Source of the DNA: Glandiceps talaboti
Lineage: Eukaryota; Hemichordata; Enteropneusta; Spengelidae
DNA length: 64,000 bases
Direction of reading: 5' to 3'
Assembly (NCBI RefSeq): GCF_964340395.1
Contig: NC_135549.1
Location: forward strand, 35,092,332 to 35,156,331
Made by a program: the position numbers and the translations under genes. How positions within the stretch are numbered: position 1 is the stretch's first letter; each line of letters opens with the position of its first letter. Below, piece after piece: positions 23,045 through 34,283 of the stretch. A model generated the notes under the pieces. The model had not been told where the DNA came from and searched no databases. It was given only the letters and a program-made list of their open reading frames with translations.

Positions 23045-25204
23045 CTAACTACAGGCATCGACTGAATATTTTTTAGTTCACATTCAAATTTAGATCCAAA
23101 TATCCGTCATCTGTTCTTATTCGCTATTTATTTTCATGGCAAATTTCACCGTCTCTTTTACAAGTGCAAATTCAACAATGTAAGTACTCGAATATGTTCA
23201 CATTCTGTTGATTTCATCTATATTATAAATACTCCGAAACGCTCAAATTATTTCGCTCTTGAAAGCTGTTACTATTACCAATTTTAATTACGGATCACAC
23301 GGAGCATGCACATTTGCATACATTGCATACAGAAGAATTGAGTCTAAATGGTAGATGGCATGCACATCCAGTAATGGTAATCCACAATTATAATGCACAG
23401 AATGTACTTGTACTCATCACCTGACCTGATTTTTTGCTTTAACTTTCATTGACCTTTGATGCAACGTATACATGTATGTTTGTCTCAGTTACCCAGACTA
23501 TGTATATTGAAGTGTAATTTTGAATATTTTAATATTGAATATTTTACTTGTTACAGTCTGGACATTTGTCTGCACATATTTATCATGCAATAATGTTGAT
23601 ATCCTACTTTGGTCTAGATATTCATAGAATTTGGTGTTTTTTTTAAAGTTTGAATCTTTAAATACAACATGACAAACATTATTATGAATACGGCTGTCCG
23701 AGAAATGAAAAATCCTGTAAATGTTCTGAAAGAATTACAGGATTTTTATCGATTGCTCAGGGTATGGTGACTTATCAAAGTGACATATTTTCGACACAAA
23801 AAATATATGTTAAGTGAAATGTTCTTTGATGAAAAATATATTTACACATAAAAAAGCAAAATGAAAATCATGTGGGATGAAGTTTATATCTGGAAAATAC
23901 ATGGGCCAGTTTTGTTTATTATTTTTAAAACATCGTGTAGAAATTATAATTCCTAGCTGATCAATGATGACTAAAAGTTCAAACTGAATTAATGAAAATA
24001 AAAATTGCCTTGAAATTTTGCCTGTCATTTTATTTCATCAGCAAAAATTAAAACTGGCCAAATTTCGTGCATTTTCATAGTTATTGACTGTGCGGTGATT
24101 TTTAGCATGATGCATTTTGATAACATTTTACTTGCATATGGACGGAAAACGAGCCAGTAATACCTACATGTACAGTTGTCGAGAGTTTGTAGCACTAAAT
24201 TTCAGAGATATAGTTGAGTATCAGTGCATGGACAGATTTTATGTTGCAGGGCTTCATCAGAGTGGAATTTAATAACAAATCGAATGAGGCATGTGGTATG
24301 CTTAGCCTGTGTGCCTTTCTCTTAGCCCAGGCTGTTTTACCAGAGGTATGTTTTCTTCATGGAAATTAAACTGAGAAATCTTGAAATGAACATTGATCAA
24401 ACAAAATGGTATTATGAAATATCTCAGTTTTTTGAAGCTACAAAACATGCGAGTACATTGTGATTGTACAGTGACACTGGAACATTGTACATAGAACATT
24501 CTAAAAATAACACTGCATTGTTATGTAGATTTTGAAGGAACGCATGAAATAGCATGCCATTTGGCGTGATTCAACTCTGACCGTATGCAAATGATATTGA
24601 ATGTCCAGACTGTACCTCTTGTAATTTCTGAGTGCCCTCATGTTCAAATAGAAATAAAATACTTCTAAAGAACTATTTTCCTGTAAAAGTGAAGAAAAAG
24701 ACTCATATTGATCAGTGATGACCTACAATTATGCTATTTACAGTCATTACAAAATGCAGGTACAGGCCAGGTCAGGTATCGGCTGAATATTTTTTTTTAT
24801 TCACATTCAGATCGAAAGATGTGAATCCTTCATAGTAATTGAATAATATTATATTATAATAATAATTTTATACTAATCGAGTTTATTTGAATATTAACCA
24901 CCCTACCTGGGGTAGTTCTGTATGCTGAGTTCGAAAAATGGTGTCATTTTATTAACACCCATTGCCATGGTAACCAAAATCACCATAATATGTGGATGAT
25001 TTTTCCAAAATTTTAATTTGACATCAAACATGGAAAAAAATGAAAATTAATGAAACATTTTCCTTGTTTTTGACATGTATGAGATATGGCTATCTGTTGT
25101 AACACAAGTTGCCTAAAATAGGAAAGCTGTTTCCATGGAACAGTAGACTAAAAATGTTGTGTTGGTCAAACACCTACATATCTAGAAAATAACACAATAA
25201 ATTA
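23045..25204. other. PQBP1 intron 1, no gene
   Basis: Mostly AT-rich. A ~70-bp sequence at 23045-23110 (GCATCGACTGAATATTTTTT, TTCACATTCA) recurs at 24765-24830. No exon-like frame was found. Confidence 0.5.
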
Positions 25205-25580
25205 AATTATAACATAGTTTATTTGCATATTGACCACCCTATAGCAGGTAGTTTGTTATGCTGAGTTCAGTTGTGCTAAAAACCACTAGACCGATTGCCT
25301 TGGTACATGTATTTGGTGGGACATTACTTTTGGTGTCTAGTTGGGAAATTGTAAAAAGCAAAATGATCACATCACAGGTATGTGGTTTGGGTCAAAAATG
25401 TCATTTTTGGTCAAAAAACTTCAACTCTGAAGCTACTTGGCAGATTGGTCTGAAATGTACGATTTGTTCATGACATGATGTTTCCATCAGTAATATGCAA
25501 ATTAGGACTAAAAATGTAGTCTTCTCACTAACTTTTTTACCAGAATTGAGATTTTAGACCTAATTTGCATATTGCAGATT
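25205..25580 (+). repeat. Interspersed repeat family G, copy 1
   Basis: Contains GTGTCTAGTTGGGAAATTGT, AGATTGGTCTGAAATGTACG and ATATGCAAATTAGGACTAAA, found again at 26750-27350 and 56550-57170. Internal words repeat at intervals, so each copy is itself partly tandem. Confidence 0.8.
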
Positions 25581-25587
25581 GGATCAA

Positions 25588-26233
25588 CCACCACCTTCAA
25601 GTGTCACAATTTGGTTCCCATCGACCCCCCCACACTCACTTTAATAATTGTACTTTCATTTTCTGCCCACATGGTGGCATCGATTTAAAAGATAATGAAG
25701 TATTAAAATGTCTTTGAGAAAAGAACAATGTAGACGACCATTAATTACAATAATGACAAATACTCGACTATTTATAAAGACAAAGTGTGAACTGACAACA
25801 GCTGACGCTATACATTGATATCCACATGTACAGTACGTGTGAATTACAGGGCAAACACGATGCTGTATACTTTCGACTAGCATTCTTCAGCGTCGTCAAA
25901 AAAGTATAACTAAAGTATATACTTTTTACGACGCTGAAGAATGCCAGTCGAAAGTCTGCAGTATCGTGTTTGCCCTGTAATTCACACGTACTCACGGTAC
26001 ACGAGATATCAATGTATAGCGTCAGCTGTTGTCAGTTCACACTTCGTCTTTATAAATAGTCGAGTATTTGTCATTTTTGGTCGTCTACATTGTTCGTTTC
26101 TCAAAGACATTTTAATACTTCATTATCTTTTAAATCAATACGCCCGTGTGGGCAGAAAATGAAAGTACAATTATTAAAGTGAGTGTGTGTGGGGTGTCGA
26201 ATGGTAACCAATTGTTACACTTGAAGGTGGTGG
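25588..26233. repeat. 646-bp near-perfect palindrome (foldback element)
   Basis: Outer ends CCACCACCTTCAA (25588-25600) and TTGAAGGTGGTGG (26221-26233). The arms pair almost throughout, for example AACAGCTGACGCTATACATT with its inverse, and GCATTCTTCAGCGTCGT (25880-25896) with ACGACGCTGAAGAATGC (25929-25945). The central loop is about 30 bp. Arm identity looks near 90%. No coding frame and no clear target duplication. A half-arm fragment is at 43897-43978. Confidence 0.95.
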
Positions 26234-26269
26234 ACGGCAACTTTGAGTAGTGATCGCCAAGACTGAGTC

Positions 26270-26287
26270 CCGGACGCTAGCGTCCGG
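26270..26287. repeat. 18-bp perfect palindrome
   Basis: CCGGACGCTAGCGTCCGG, 37 bp beyond the large palindrome. No known site recognised. Confidence 0.8.
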
Positions 26288-26749
26288 TGCCGTCTAGCGT
26301 GAGGAGATCCCTGGTCACAATCAAATACATGTACATGTATGGTGGTGATGGTGAGGTGGGGTGTTTGAAATTACAGTTTGAACTGGAAAATGTTCAATTT
26401 TGACACTTTTTGTGACTACTGTCGTCAAAGAGATGTAAAAATGAGTACACATTCGATCAATTGCTAATATTTGATTGCTGGGTATGTACATTCTTTTGTA
26501 ATTGGTTCGAAAGCATTTTGCTGGCACACTCGCTTTAGGCGGGTTACATTGCTTTTTGCAGGATGGTGTTGAGCGAAACTTGCAGACCGTCTGCAAGCAG
26601 GAATATCAATGAGATTGCACACAGATTTCATGTGCACTGATTTTGGGAATACATTTTTGTAACCCTTGCTGATGACTATAAAATACAGAAATAAACTTTA
26701 AATTGTTAAATTCAACCTACATGTACGCTTATTCTGTAATTTTTAGCAC

Positions 26750-27350
26750 AACTGTACTTATTAGGTTCGAGAGTGCACACTGTGATGTGATCATGCTATA
26801 GGCATGCGTGTGTGTGTGTGTATGTATGGGTTTAAACAACTGGACCAATTGCCATGATACTCATGATACTTAGACTTAGTTGGTGTATTACCTTCAGTGT
26901 CTAGTTTGGAAATTGTTCAAATTATTTAATGATCTTACCACCAGTGTGTGATTTGGGTAAAAAAAATGTGCCTTTTTGGTGAAAAATCAATAACTACTGA
27001 GCAGATTGGGCTGAAAATATGTGAGATTAAGAGTTGTTCATGACGTGACGATCCCAAAAGGGATATGGAAATTAAGGCTAAAAAAATGTCTTTTTGGTCA
27101 AAAATGTAAAATTCCAAAAATACGTTGTACTAAGCAGATTGGGCTGAAATTTAATGGGGATGCATCTGGGGATGTGCAGATGAATGTGTTTTCGCAACAT
27201 GATGTTCCCATTGGCGATATGCAAATTAGGACTCAATTTCAATTCAAAATCTCAATTTTGGTCAAAATATAATTGAAAACTACATTGTGAATGGGGCTGA
27301 ATCTTGGTGGGAATGTTTGTGGAGGGTTATTCTGCAGTTATTTTGACCGA
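26750..27350 (+). repeat. Interspersed repeat family G, copy 2
   Basis: A (GT)n tract (26809-26826) is followed by AACAACTGGACCAATTGCCA, GTGTCTAGTTTGGAAATTGT, GCAGATTGGGCTGAAATTTA and ATATGCAAATTAGGACTCAA. Confidence 0.8.
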
Positions 27351-27615
27351 ACTGGCCATAGCAACCATGAAAATGCCGTTAGCAACAGTGAAATGATGAT
27401 GGACATTACAAAGATAACAGGGATGGGTACAATGTAGATAAGTGAATAAAGATTTTAAAAAATATGCAAATATGCCTAGCAACAAGACCATGACCATAGC
27501 AACAGTCAATTGATTATGTATATTGTAAGGATAATTGATTAATAGGCAAGCAAGTAAACATCCAAAATAATTAAGCAAATATGCCTAGCAACAGCCAAAT
27601 TACAGTTGTGTTACA
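27351..27615 (+). repeat. Short tandem array attached to family G
   Basis: About 100-bp units containing GCCTAGCAACA, CATAGCAACAG and GATTAATAGGCAAG-like words. The unit is the same as in the larger array at 57170-57700. Confidence 0.75.
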
Positions 27616-27879
27616 ATGCCAGTGGCACTATTTTTCAAGATGTTTCGAGATCCAGGGATTTCATTAGAAGATGGTAGCCAGAGAAAGTACCCCACCTACT
27701 CTTGTCATACATGTATCTTCACCTACTTCTGCCGAGATGTTAATAGAAATGATGTGAAATTTAGTGAAAGGCAATTTTGTAATCATAGGAATTTGATTTT
27801 CAAAACCATTAATAAACGAAAATACAAGTGTATTATGCGTATGTTTTCTTCCGTAAGGAAGAGATGTATTTAGTGGGTG

Positions 27880-28360
27880 AAAGGCTGTGTGTGTCTGTCT
27901 GTGTCATTGTTTTCTCCAAAACTGCTGGCTCAAATCAAACGAAATCTTGTACACATGTTCCGTAGGGTAATGGCAAGAACTGATTGAACACGAATGCACG
28001 CTTCATTATAACTTGGTACATACATTTGCGATACCAAAGTGCACCTGAAAATATAACTAGTGTAGCTTTTAGTTTTAATAAGTTATTGGCATATTTTCGG
28101 TAGGCCACAAAGAAGAAAAAGATAGTTTCTGGTCAGGAAATGTTGTCTAAAGTGGTGCGATTTTATAATTTTCTTAAAAAATGACTGGCTCAATTCAAAC
28201 AAAATATATTGCATGTGTTCTGTAGCAGGGTAGTGACAAGAACTGATTAGGTTTCGGTAAACATGCCTTGTGAATATTAACAAGCAATTTACATAATTAA
28301 TGGTTTTCGGTAATTAGGCTATATCTCAAGAATGCACGCTTCAAATTCAATATCATTTGC
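27880..28360 (+). repeat. Interspersed repeat family B, copy 1
   Basis: Begins with GTGTGTGTCTGTCTGTGTC and CTCCAAAACTGCTGGCTCAA. It then contains GCTTTTAGTTTTAATAAGTT and GGAAATGTTGTCTAAAGTGG. The tail GGCTATATCTCAAGAATGCA is shared with 52555-52820. Confidence 0.8.
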
Positions 28361-28363
28361 AGG

Positions 28364-28450
28364 GCTCGAAATTAACTTTTTTAGTTGGTAGTCACTTTGA
28401 CTACCACTTTTTAAAACTGGTAGTCAACAGGGAAGATTTGGTAGTCATTC
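28364..28450 (+). repeat. hAT-like transposon end
   Basis: Begins CAGGGCTCGAAATTAACTTT, then GGTAGTCACTTTGACTACCA (a small hairpin). The start resembles the left end of the element at 46873. No matching right end was found nearby. Confidence 0.5.
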
Positions 28451-28785
28451 TTTTTTTCAGCATTTAATAATTTATGCATAAACAAAACATTAAGTAATAA
28501 ACGTTCTGATAACACCTGAGTTTTTTTCATGAAATTAGTGACATTCATATTATGCAAACATTTGACCTGTCCTAAAATAATACATGTAATATCATACTAC
28601 AGTAGTATCATAGTAAGTAAATATCATATAAATGATTATTGTGTGTACCAAGCTGTTATTTTGCAATGTCCACTTGGAAACCTCAAACTGACAGTGACAC
28701 AAATTTTGGCATAACACGTAAATAATAAATATACACACATTTTACATTCATTCAGTCACACACACATGTATACATGTACAAACAC

Positions 28786-28816
<31 letters not shown>

Positions 28817-29145
28817 CAAACAGTTACTGGCCTCAAACATATATACAGGACGTGACTGAGAGATTGAAATAAACTTCAAAATACTAACTAAATCGCTAGT
28901 CACACAGCAAAATTACGTACTTTCCATGTTTCCACTGAATCAATAACGGTGTGAGGTGTACAGTTACATGTAATGATTAGTGGCTCATTCCATTTCGGGT
29001 GTGTGGGTTGCTTGTCAAACTTATAACACAAATGGTCTCAAATCTGACCATTTATGCTATTTATTATTATTTACTTTGTAAAAGATAAAACGTCATACGA
29101 TAAAAAATACATACGTGACACGGTTACCATCCATTTCAGTTTCCC
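28451..29145. other. No gene; C-run and (CA)n microsatellite
   Basis: A run of about 20 C with flanking CA dinucleotides sits at 28778-28817. Confidence 0.6.
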
Positions 29146-29620
29146 TTAACCCTTTCACCACGACAACCCGGTATACCAGGACGCGCTAGGGCGCCCACGA
29201 GAACCCGGTATACCGGGACGCCAAAGTTCATTCACCTTCATTGCCGTAAAACCGGTCAACGGCAGCTATTGCTGCAAAATTTGCTGCCTTAACTAGTTCC
29301 ACACATGCGTATTAGCCTTGTTTATGTATACTGCCATTTTGAATGCGTGACAGTGAACGGTAACTGAAGTATGGCCCAAAAAACGAGCGATCGTAATTTT
29401 TATGTACGTTTTTCGCCAACAAAATCGAATTTAAACATGGCGGAGGTGATTAACGGCTCCCATTATTTCCGACTACATACAGCTCTTGAGGATAAGCATG
29501 TCGGCAAAAAGCGCCACTTAGGCATCCCGACTCGGACTCGCATACTTCCAACTTGTGGGCATTTTTTATTGATTTTGGGCATAAATTTGGTTGTAATTTT
29601 TTGTTGTTCTGTCAAATAAT
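29146..29620 (+). other. Possible piggyBac-like left end with a short open frame
   Basis: TTAACCCTTTCACC at 29146-29159 is followed by two CCCGGTATACC words. TTAA followed by CCCTTT is typical of piggyBac element ends. An 82-codon frame at 29371-29619 (MAQKTSDRNFYVRFSPTK...) does not match a transposase that I recognise. No right end was found, so this is tentative. Confidence 0.25.
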
Positions 29621-30024
29621 GAATTATATTTACTCAAACTAACTTTTCAAAAGGTATTGAGGTGACGACTATTCTAATAGCTAGTACATGTATATCTATT
29701 CGAGATGAAATATGTTTACTTTGTTACTAAATGTGCCGTTCAAAAGGCGACATCAGCGAGTACAAGTATAGTACTAGTAGGCTAAAATATGCCATCGATG
29801 TGTCTTGTGTGTTGATGGTATTGTGATGCTTCTTATTCGGCAAATAATAAAACATGAGATAAAAGTCACTGAATGTGAAACAAGCGACATTATTTAATGA
29901 TCTTACCATAAATCTAGATGTACATGTAGTTGCAACACTTAGTTTAGAAATGTTGTAGATTTTGTCAAATGGAAATACCACAGATTTCAGTTTTAATATC
30001 TTTTTGATATCTTAATTCAACTAG

Positions 30025-30331
30025 ATCCAGATGAAGAAATAATTGCAGAAGATTATTCTGATATGAATCCAGCCTTCTATCCACGGTCATCAAGTCAGCA
30101 TGGCGGTGACAATGACGATGATGACGGAGGAGGTGATAGTGAGAGTAGTGAAAATGATAGTAACAAAGATGAGGAAATGGAAGGTGGCTGCCCTAATAAA
30201 TGGAACAAATGGCATACATGCAGCAAGTATTGTGAAGAGAGGTGGGGAAAGCCAAGGAAGAAACAACCTAGTAACAAATCAGGTGGAGAGGAACTTCCAC
30301 CAGGATGGGTTAAAATTACTGATGACAACAC
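30025..30331 (+). CDS. PQBP1: PQBP1 exon 2: acidic segment, Cys/His motif, first half of WW domain
   Basis: Acceptor TTCAACTAG, then DPDEEIIAEDYSDMNPAFYP, which matches human PEEEIIAEDYDDDPVDY. A Ser/Asp/Glu-rich acidic stretch follows, then GCPNKWNKWHTCSKYCEERW, with a C-x7-H-x-C-x3-C spacing. Last comes GEELPPGWVKITDDNT, the first WW strand with the first signature Trp. The donor is CAAC|AC then GTAGGT at 30332, leaving phase 2. The Cys/His motif is absent from human PQBP1 as I recall it; it may be an ancestral feature lost in vertebrates (inference). Length 307 nt. Confidence 0.92.
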
Positions 30332-30351
30332 GTAGGTTTATACATTGTATA

Positions 30352-30417
30352 TACATGTCGGGGGTACACTTGCCACCTGGGTGGGTTAAAATTACTGATA
30401 ACAACACATACATGTAG
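30352..30417 (+). pseudogene. Partial duplicate of the end of PQBP1 exon 2
   Basis: Reads LPPGWVKITDNNT directly downstream of the real exon, but the donor is replaced by ACATACATGTAGG and no acceptor is seen. It is a decayed tandem copy of about 65 bp. Confidence 0.8.
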
Positions 30418-31100
30418 GTTTCAGAGGTCGCGTTAAGGTGGTGGTAAAGGCTAGGGCGTCAGTTGAATTTGTATATGAAAACTTCATATAAACCTCGACA
30501 CAGTCACTAGAAACTATTTTGCACACGCAAAAAAAAAATCCATTCATATAGTTAGAGGCGCACTACACATGGATTAAATATTCCAATATTGGAAAGTTTT
30601 CTGTGTAGCTAGGGGGTTTGATATGACCTCCACAAGGGAAATGAGAAATTCATCCACGCCTAATTCTAATATGTAAGTCTAAAGACCTTCAAAACGATGG
30701 TGTAATACTACTATTAATTTGATGGCATTTCGAAACACCACTTTAAAACAATTTGCAAATGAAACTGTCATCGGATATGAAAAAAAACTTACTCGCTGCG
30801 TAATACTAACGTGTTATTGTCTTTTAGTATAAAATGTCACGTGGCACAATTACTAGCCAAAAGCTTGGAGTCCAAATGTTACGCATTTACACATTGAATG
30901 ATTCATATTTTGGTTGATTGTAACACATATTTGAAAACACGAAAATTGTTTGACGGATGGCAAAATATTTCATCATGTGGGACACATTACACAGTTTTTA
31001 ACGGTATTAGGTAAATTGACTGCAAACTAACTTCACAATTGCGAGTCAAAATTACAGGAGTCAGTCTAAGTACGGTACTTCCGGTGACCTTGCACTGTAC
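30418..31100. other. PQBP1 intron 2 before the hAT element
   Basis: No gene or clear repeat seen. Confidence 0.45.
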
Positions 31101-34100
31101 CAGTGTTGCAGCCAGACCGTGTTTTTGCGTCATTTGACACATATTTTCTCTGCTTGACCCACTTTTTTGCAAGTGACGGGTCATAGGTGACGCACTCTGA
31201 GCACTCGTCTTTAAATAGCTCTTGGACTGGACATCACAGTTATTCACAACGTTATGATGTCTACACTACATTGTACTTGGGTAAGATTGCTACTACAAAA
31301 TACTATCAGTGAGACACTGTTGCGATTTCTTCATCAGCTACGACACTTTGTCGGCACACTAAAATCTTGACAGGTTTAAATGAACAAGTTTGATTGATGG
31401 TTGCATATGAGATGACTACGTTACGTTCTCGACGCCGTTACAACTCTAGTAAACAATCTAGATTAAGACTACATGTACACGACAGGTGACCCCGATATTT
31501 TCTCATACAATGTAGCAAGTTGGCTGTGGTGTAATTTGACTGACAACTTTTGACGTACATACACATTGTGACAACAGTCGAACGTGGCCACAGACGTGCC
31601 AAAGTTCTGTGTGAAACCACGAGTACTAGTATGGAGGGTACACGAAAACAGAAGCGTATCACTTCTTTCTTTTCAACAAATAATGGTTCATCTGACAGTA
31701 TCGATAATCCTGTGGATGTGTTCAACAGTGAGGCACCTGAAGTGACCCCGTCGTCTGCAATGAGTGAGCCAACGAAGAAAAGAAAAAAAGTGGATCGTCG
31801 ATTTAATGAAACATGGTTATACTTTGACAAGTATTCTCACTGGCTAGAGTACGACAATGATAAAAATGCGATGTTTGCAAGCTATGTCGAGAGACCGGGA
31901 AATCTAACATGTTTACTGAAAAACTAGGCTGTACAAATTTTCGCAGGTCAACATTGGATCGACACATAACCAATTCTGACCACAGAAATTCTGTAGACGA
32001 AATCGTGATGCGTAAAACATTCAACACGACAGTTTCCAGAGCCTTATCTGATGCTGATAAAGCAATCATATCAGCCATGCAGTCGGTGTATTGGCTTGCC
32101 AAAGAAGACATAGCCACTTTGAAATATGAATCTCTTTTAAAGTTTTTGAAATTCCAAGGAGTTGACACATTGGATACTCTAAAAATCAGTCAAAATGCTA
32201 CATACACTTCACGTGAAACTGCAGACGGTATGCAGGATGCCATCGGATCTATAATCAAAAAGCAAATAGTAAGTCAACTCCGACAAAGTGAATTTATCAG
32301 TGTCCTTTCTGACGAAAGTACTGATGTTTCTGTGGTGAAGAAACTAGTCATGTACATGTATGTTCGTGTGATAGATGATGATTTCACTCCACGGACATGT
32401 TACTTCGGTAATGTTAAGGTGAAGGATGGCACAGCGGCAACGATTGCTACTACTTTGAAAGCACATGTGCTTAATGATAAATTAGTTGTTCCTGAACAAT
32501 TTATTGGATTTGGAAGCGACGGAGCAAGTGTAATGACAGGAAAAAATAATGGAGTTTGTGTACGACTGAGACGCGAGATAAATCCATTCCTACTTGGTAT
32601 ACATTGCATAGCCTACCGTTTGGCGCTATGTACAAGTCAGGCTGCCGAGAAAGTGCCGTATCTGAAGAAATACCAGCAAAGTCTCACTGATATATACTAT
32701 CACTTTTCAAGATCAGCCGTACGCACTGAAACATTGAAATCAATACAAGTTATCCTCAACGATCCCTGTCTGAAATACAAAGAAGTTCATGAAGTACGGT
32801 GGTTCTCCTTCTACTCTGCCCTTGAAACTATATATCGCACGTATGGATCGCTCGTTACGTATTTCGAAGCACAAACTGAGAAATTACCTACCGCAAAAGG
32901 TTTGGCAAAGACTATGCGTCAGTATGAATTCGTTGCTACAACGCACCTACTAATGGATGTAATTCCTATCCTTACTCACCTCAGTATGGTATTTCAAGCA
33001 TCAGACATCGACATAGCGATCGTACAAGCCTCACTACAAACTACGACTACGCAGTTGGAAGGATTAGCTACAGATAACGGAAAATTTCTCTCCGATCTTG
33101 AGAAAATGAAGGAAACTGACAACAAGTACGTTGTTAGTGGTCATTACATCAAAACAACACCGAATGCGGTAAAACGCTTCGCTAACATTAGGCGTGACTT
33201 TATTCAGAACATCCTAGATAACCTAAGTGAGAGATTTCCTCGACAATCAACCGAGTTAATAAATGCATTTGCTGTTCTAGCCATGCGGCCGCTATCATTT
33301 CTGTCCAAAGACGAACTTACTGAATATGGAAACCAAGAAATCGGAGTATTAGTAAACCACTTTGGGGAAGCTAAAACACGCGGCGATGATACAGTTGTAG
33401 ATCGCATAGTGGATCCAGCGTGTGTAATGCGTGAATGGGCAACCGCCAAAGAACTTGTGTTGTCACAGTTATACCCACGCGATAAGATGGCTATATTGTG
33501 GAAACTGATGTATACTTATCATAGAGACCAGTTTCCAAACTTGTTAAAGCTTGCTAAAATAGCTCTTATATTGCCTATCCAAACAGCAGATTGTGAACGC
33601 GGGTTTTCCGTTCAGAATAAGATCAAAACCAACATTCGAAATAGATTTGAACCTGATAGACTGGATGTCTTATCACTGATATCAGCTGAGGGACCACCGA
33701 TTGACATGTTCCCATTCGAGGAGGCTCTTAAAGAATGGAAAACAGCAAAACAAAGACGCATAGAAAATATAAAAAAATAGTGACTTTTGTGTAGGGTCTA
33801 TGCTTTACTGTAGATAATTCATAAAGATAATCAGTCAGCAATTATTTTAATAATCAAACCATAGACAGTGGAGGGGAGTCTCCCCTCCATGGTCTATGAT
33901 AAACAGCTATCACGTTGGAGAGTGATATGTTTATCAAAAGTCAGTGGGATACACTTTGATACAATTATCAATGTAACCATTATGAGGTCATGAACAGTAC
34001 ATTGGCAATGATTGACAGTAACAATGAACAATAGTTAGTTGTAGTTATAGAAAATATGACTCCACTGTAATCGGTTTTCACTGATAACAAGATTGGTGCA

Positions 34101-34277
34101 GGATTAAACTTACCTGTAATTGTGTTATATATGAGTGTTTTATTGTGTTTGTTATATAGTAGTACAATGGGGTAATGATAAATTTTGTAATGTCCCACAA
34201 AAAAATAAGATGACCCAGAAAAATGAAAGTCTTGGGACACAATGTCCCACTCTGAGAAAAAGCTGGCTGCAACACTG
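31101..34277 (+). mobile_element. hAT-superfamily DNA transposon
   Basis: The 3,177-bp element lies in PQBP1 intron 2. Left end CAGTGTTGCAGCCAG (31101-31115), right end CTGGCTGCAACACTG (34263-34277): a perfect 15-bp terminal inverted repeat of hAT type. CTGTAC sits directly outside both ends (31095-31100 and 34278-34283). It carries one transposase gene and a small palindrome (33861-33898) in the 3' region. TGACCCA/GGGTCA-like and GGGACA words lie just inside both ends and may be transposase-binding repeats. Confidence 0.88.
31631..33780 (+). pseudogene. hAT transposase (ZNF862-like), broken by one base
   Basis: The N-terminal frame starts with MEGTRKQKRITSFFSTNNGS (31631) and the main 623-codon frame runs 31909-33780. 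The two frames join if one T is restored in the T-run at 31874-31876. That base loss cuts through the N-terminal zinc finger (CKLC, then LDRHITNSDH). In the main frame, VLSDESTD (residues ~132-139) and FGSDGASVMTG (~201-211) carry the first two catalytic Asp. LGIHCIAYRLAL is the conserved His/Cys block. LPIQTADCERGFSVQNKIKT with RFEPDRLDVL (~554-592) is the C-terminal hAT dimerisation domain. In an active element this enzyme cuts and pastes DNA. A single lesion suggests a recently dead copy or a sequencing error. Confidence 0.88.
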
Positions 34278-34283
34278 CTGTAC

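Noticed and set aside
25656-26162. Matching frames on both arms of the palindrome
   Set aside because: Mirror images produced by the inverted repeat; no similarity to a protein family.
30095-30331. Minus-strand Ser/Pro-rich frame opposite PQBP1 exon 2
   Set aside because: Shadow of the acidic coding strand; no independent evidence.
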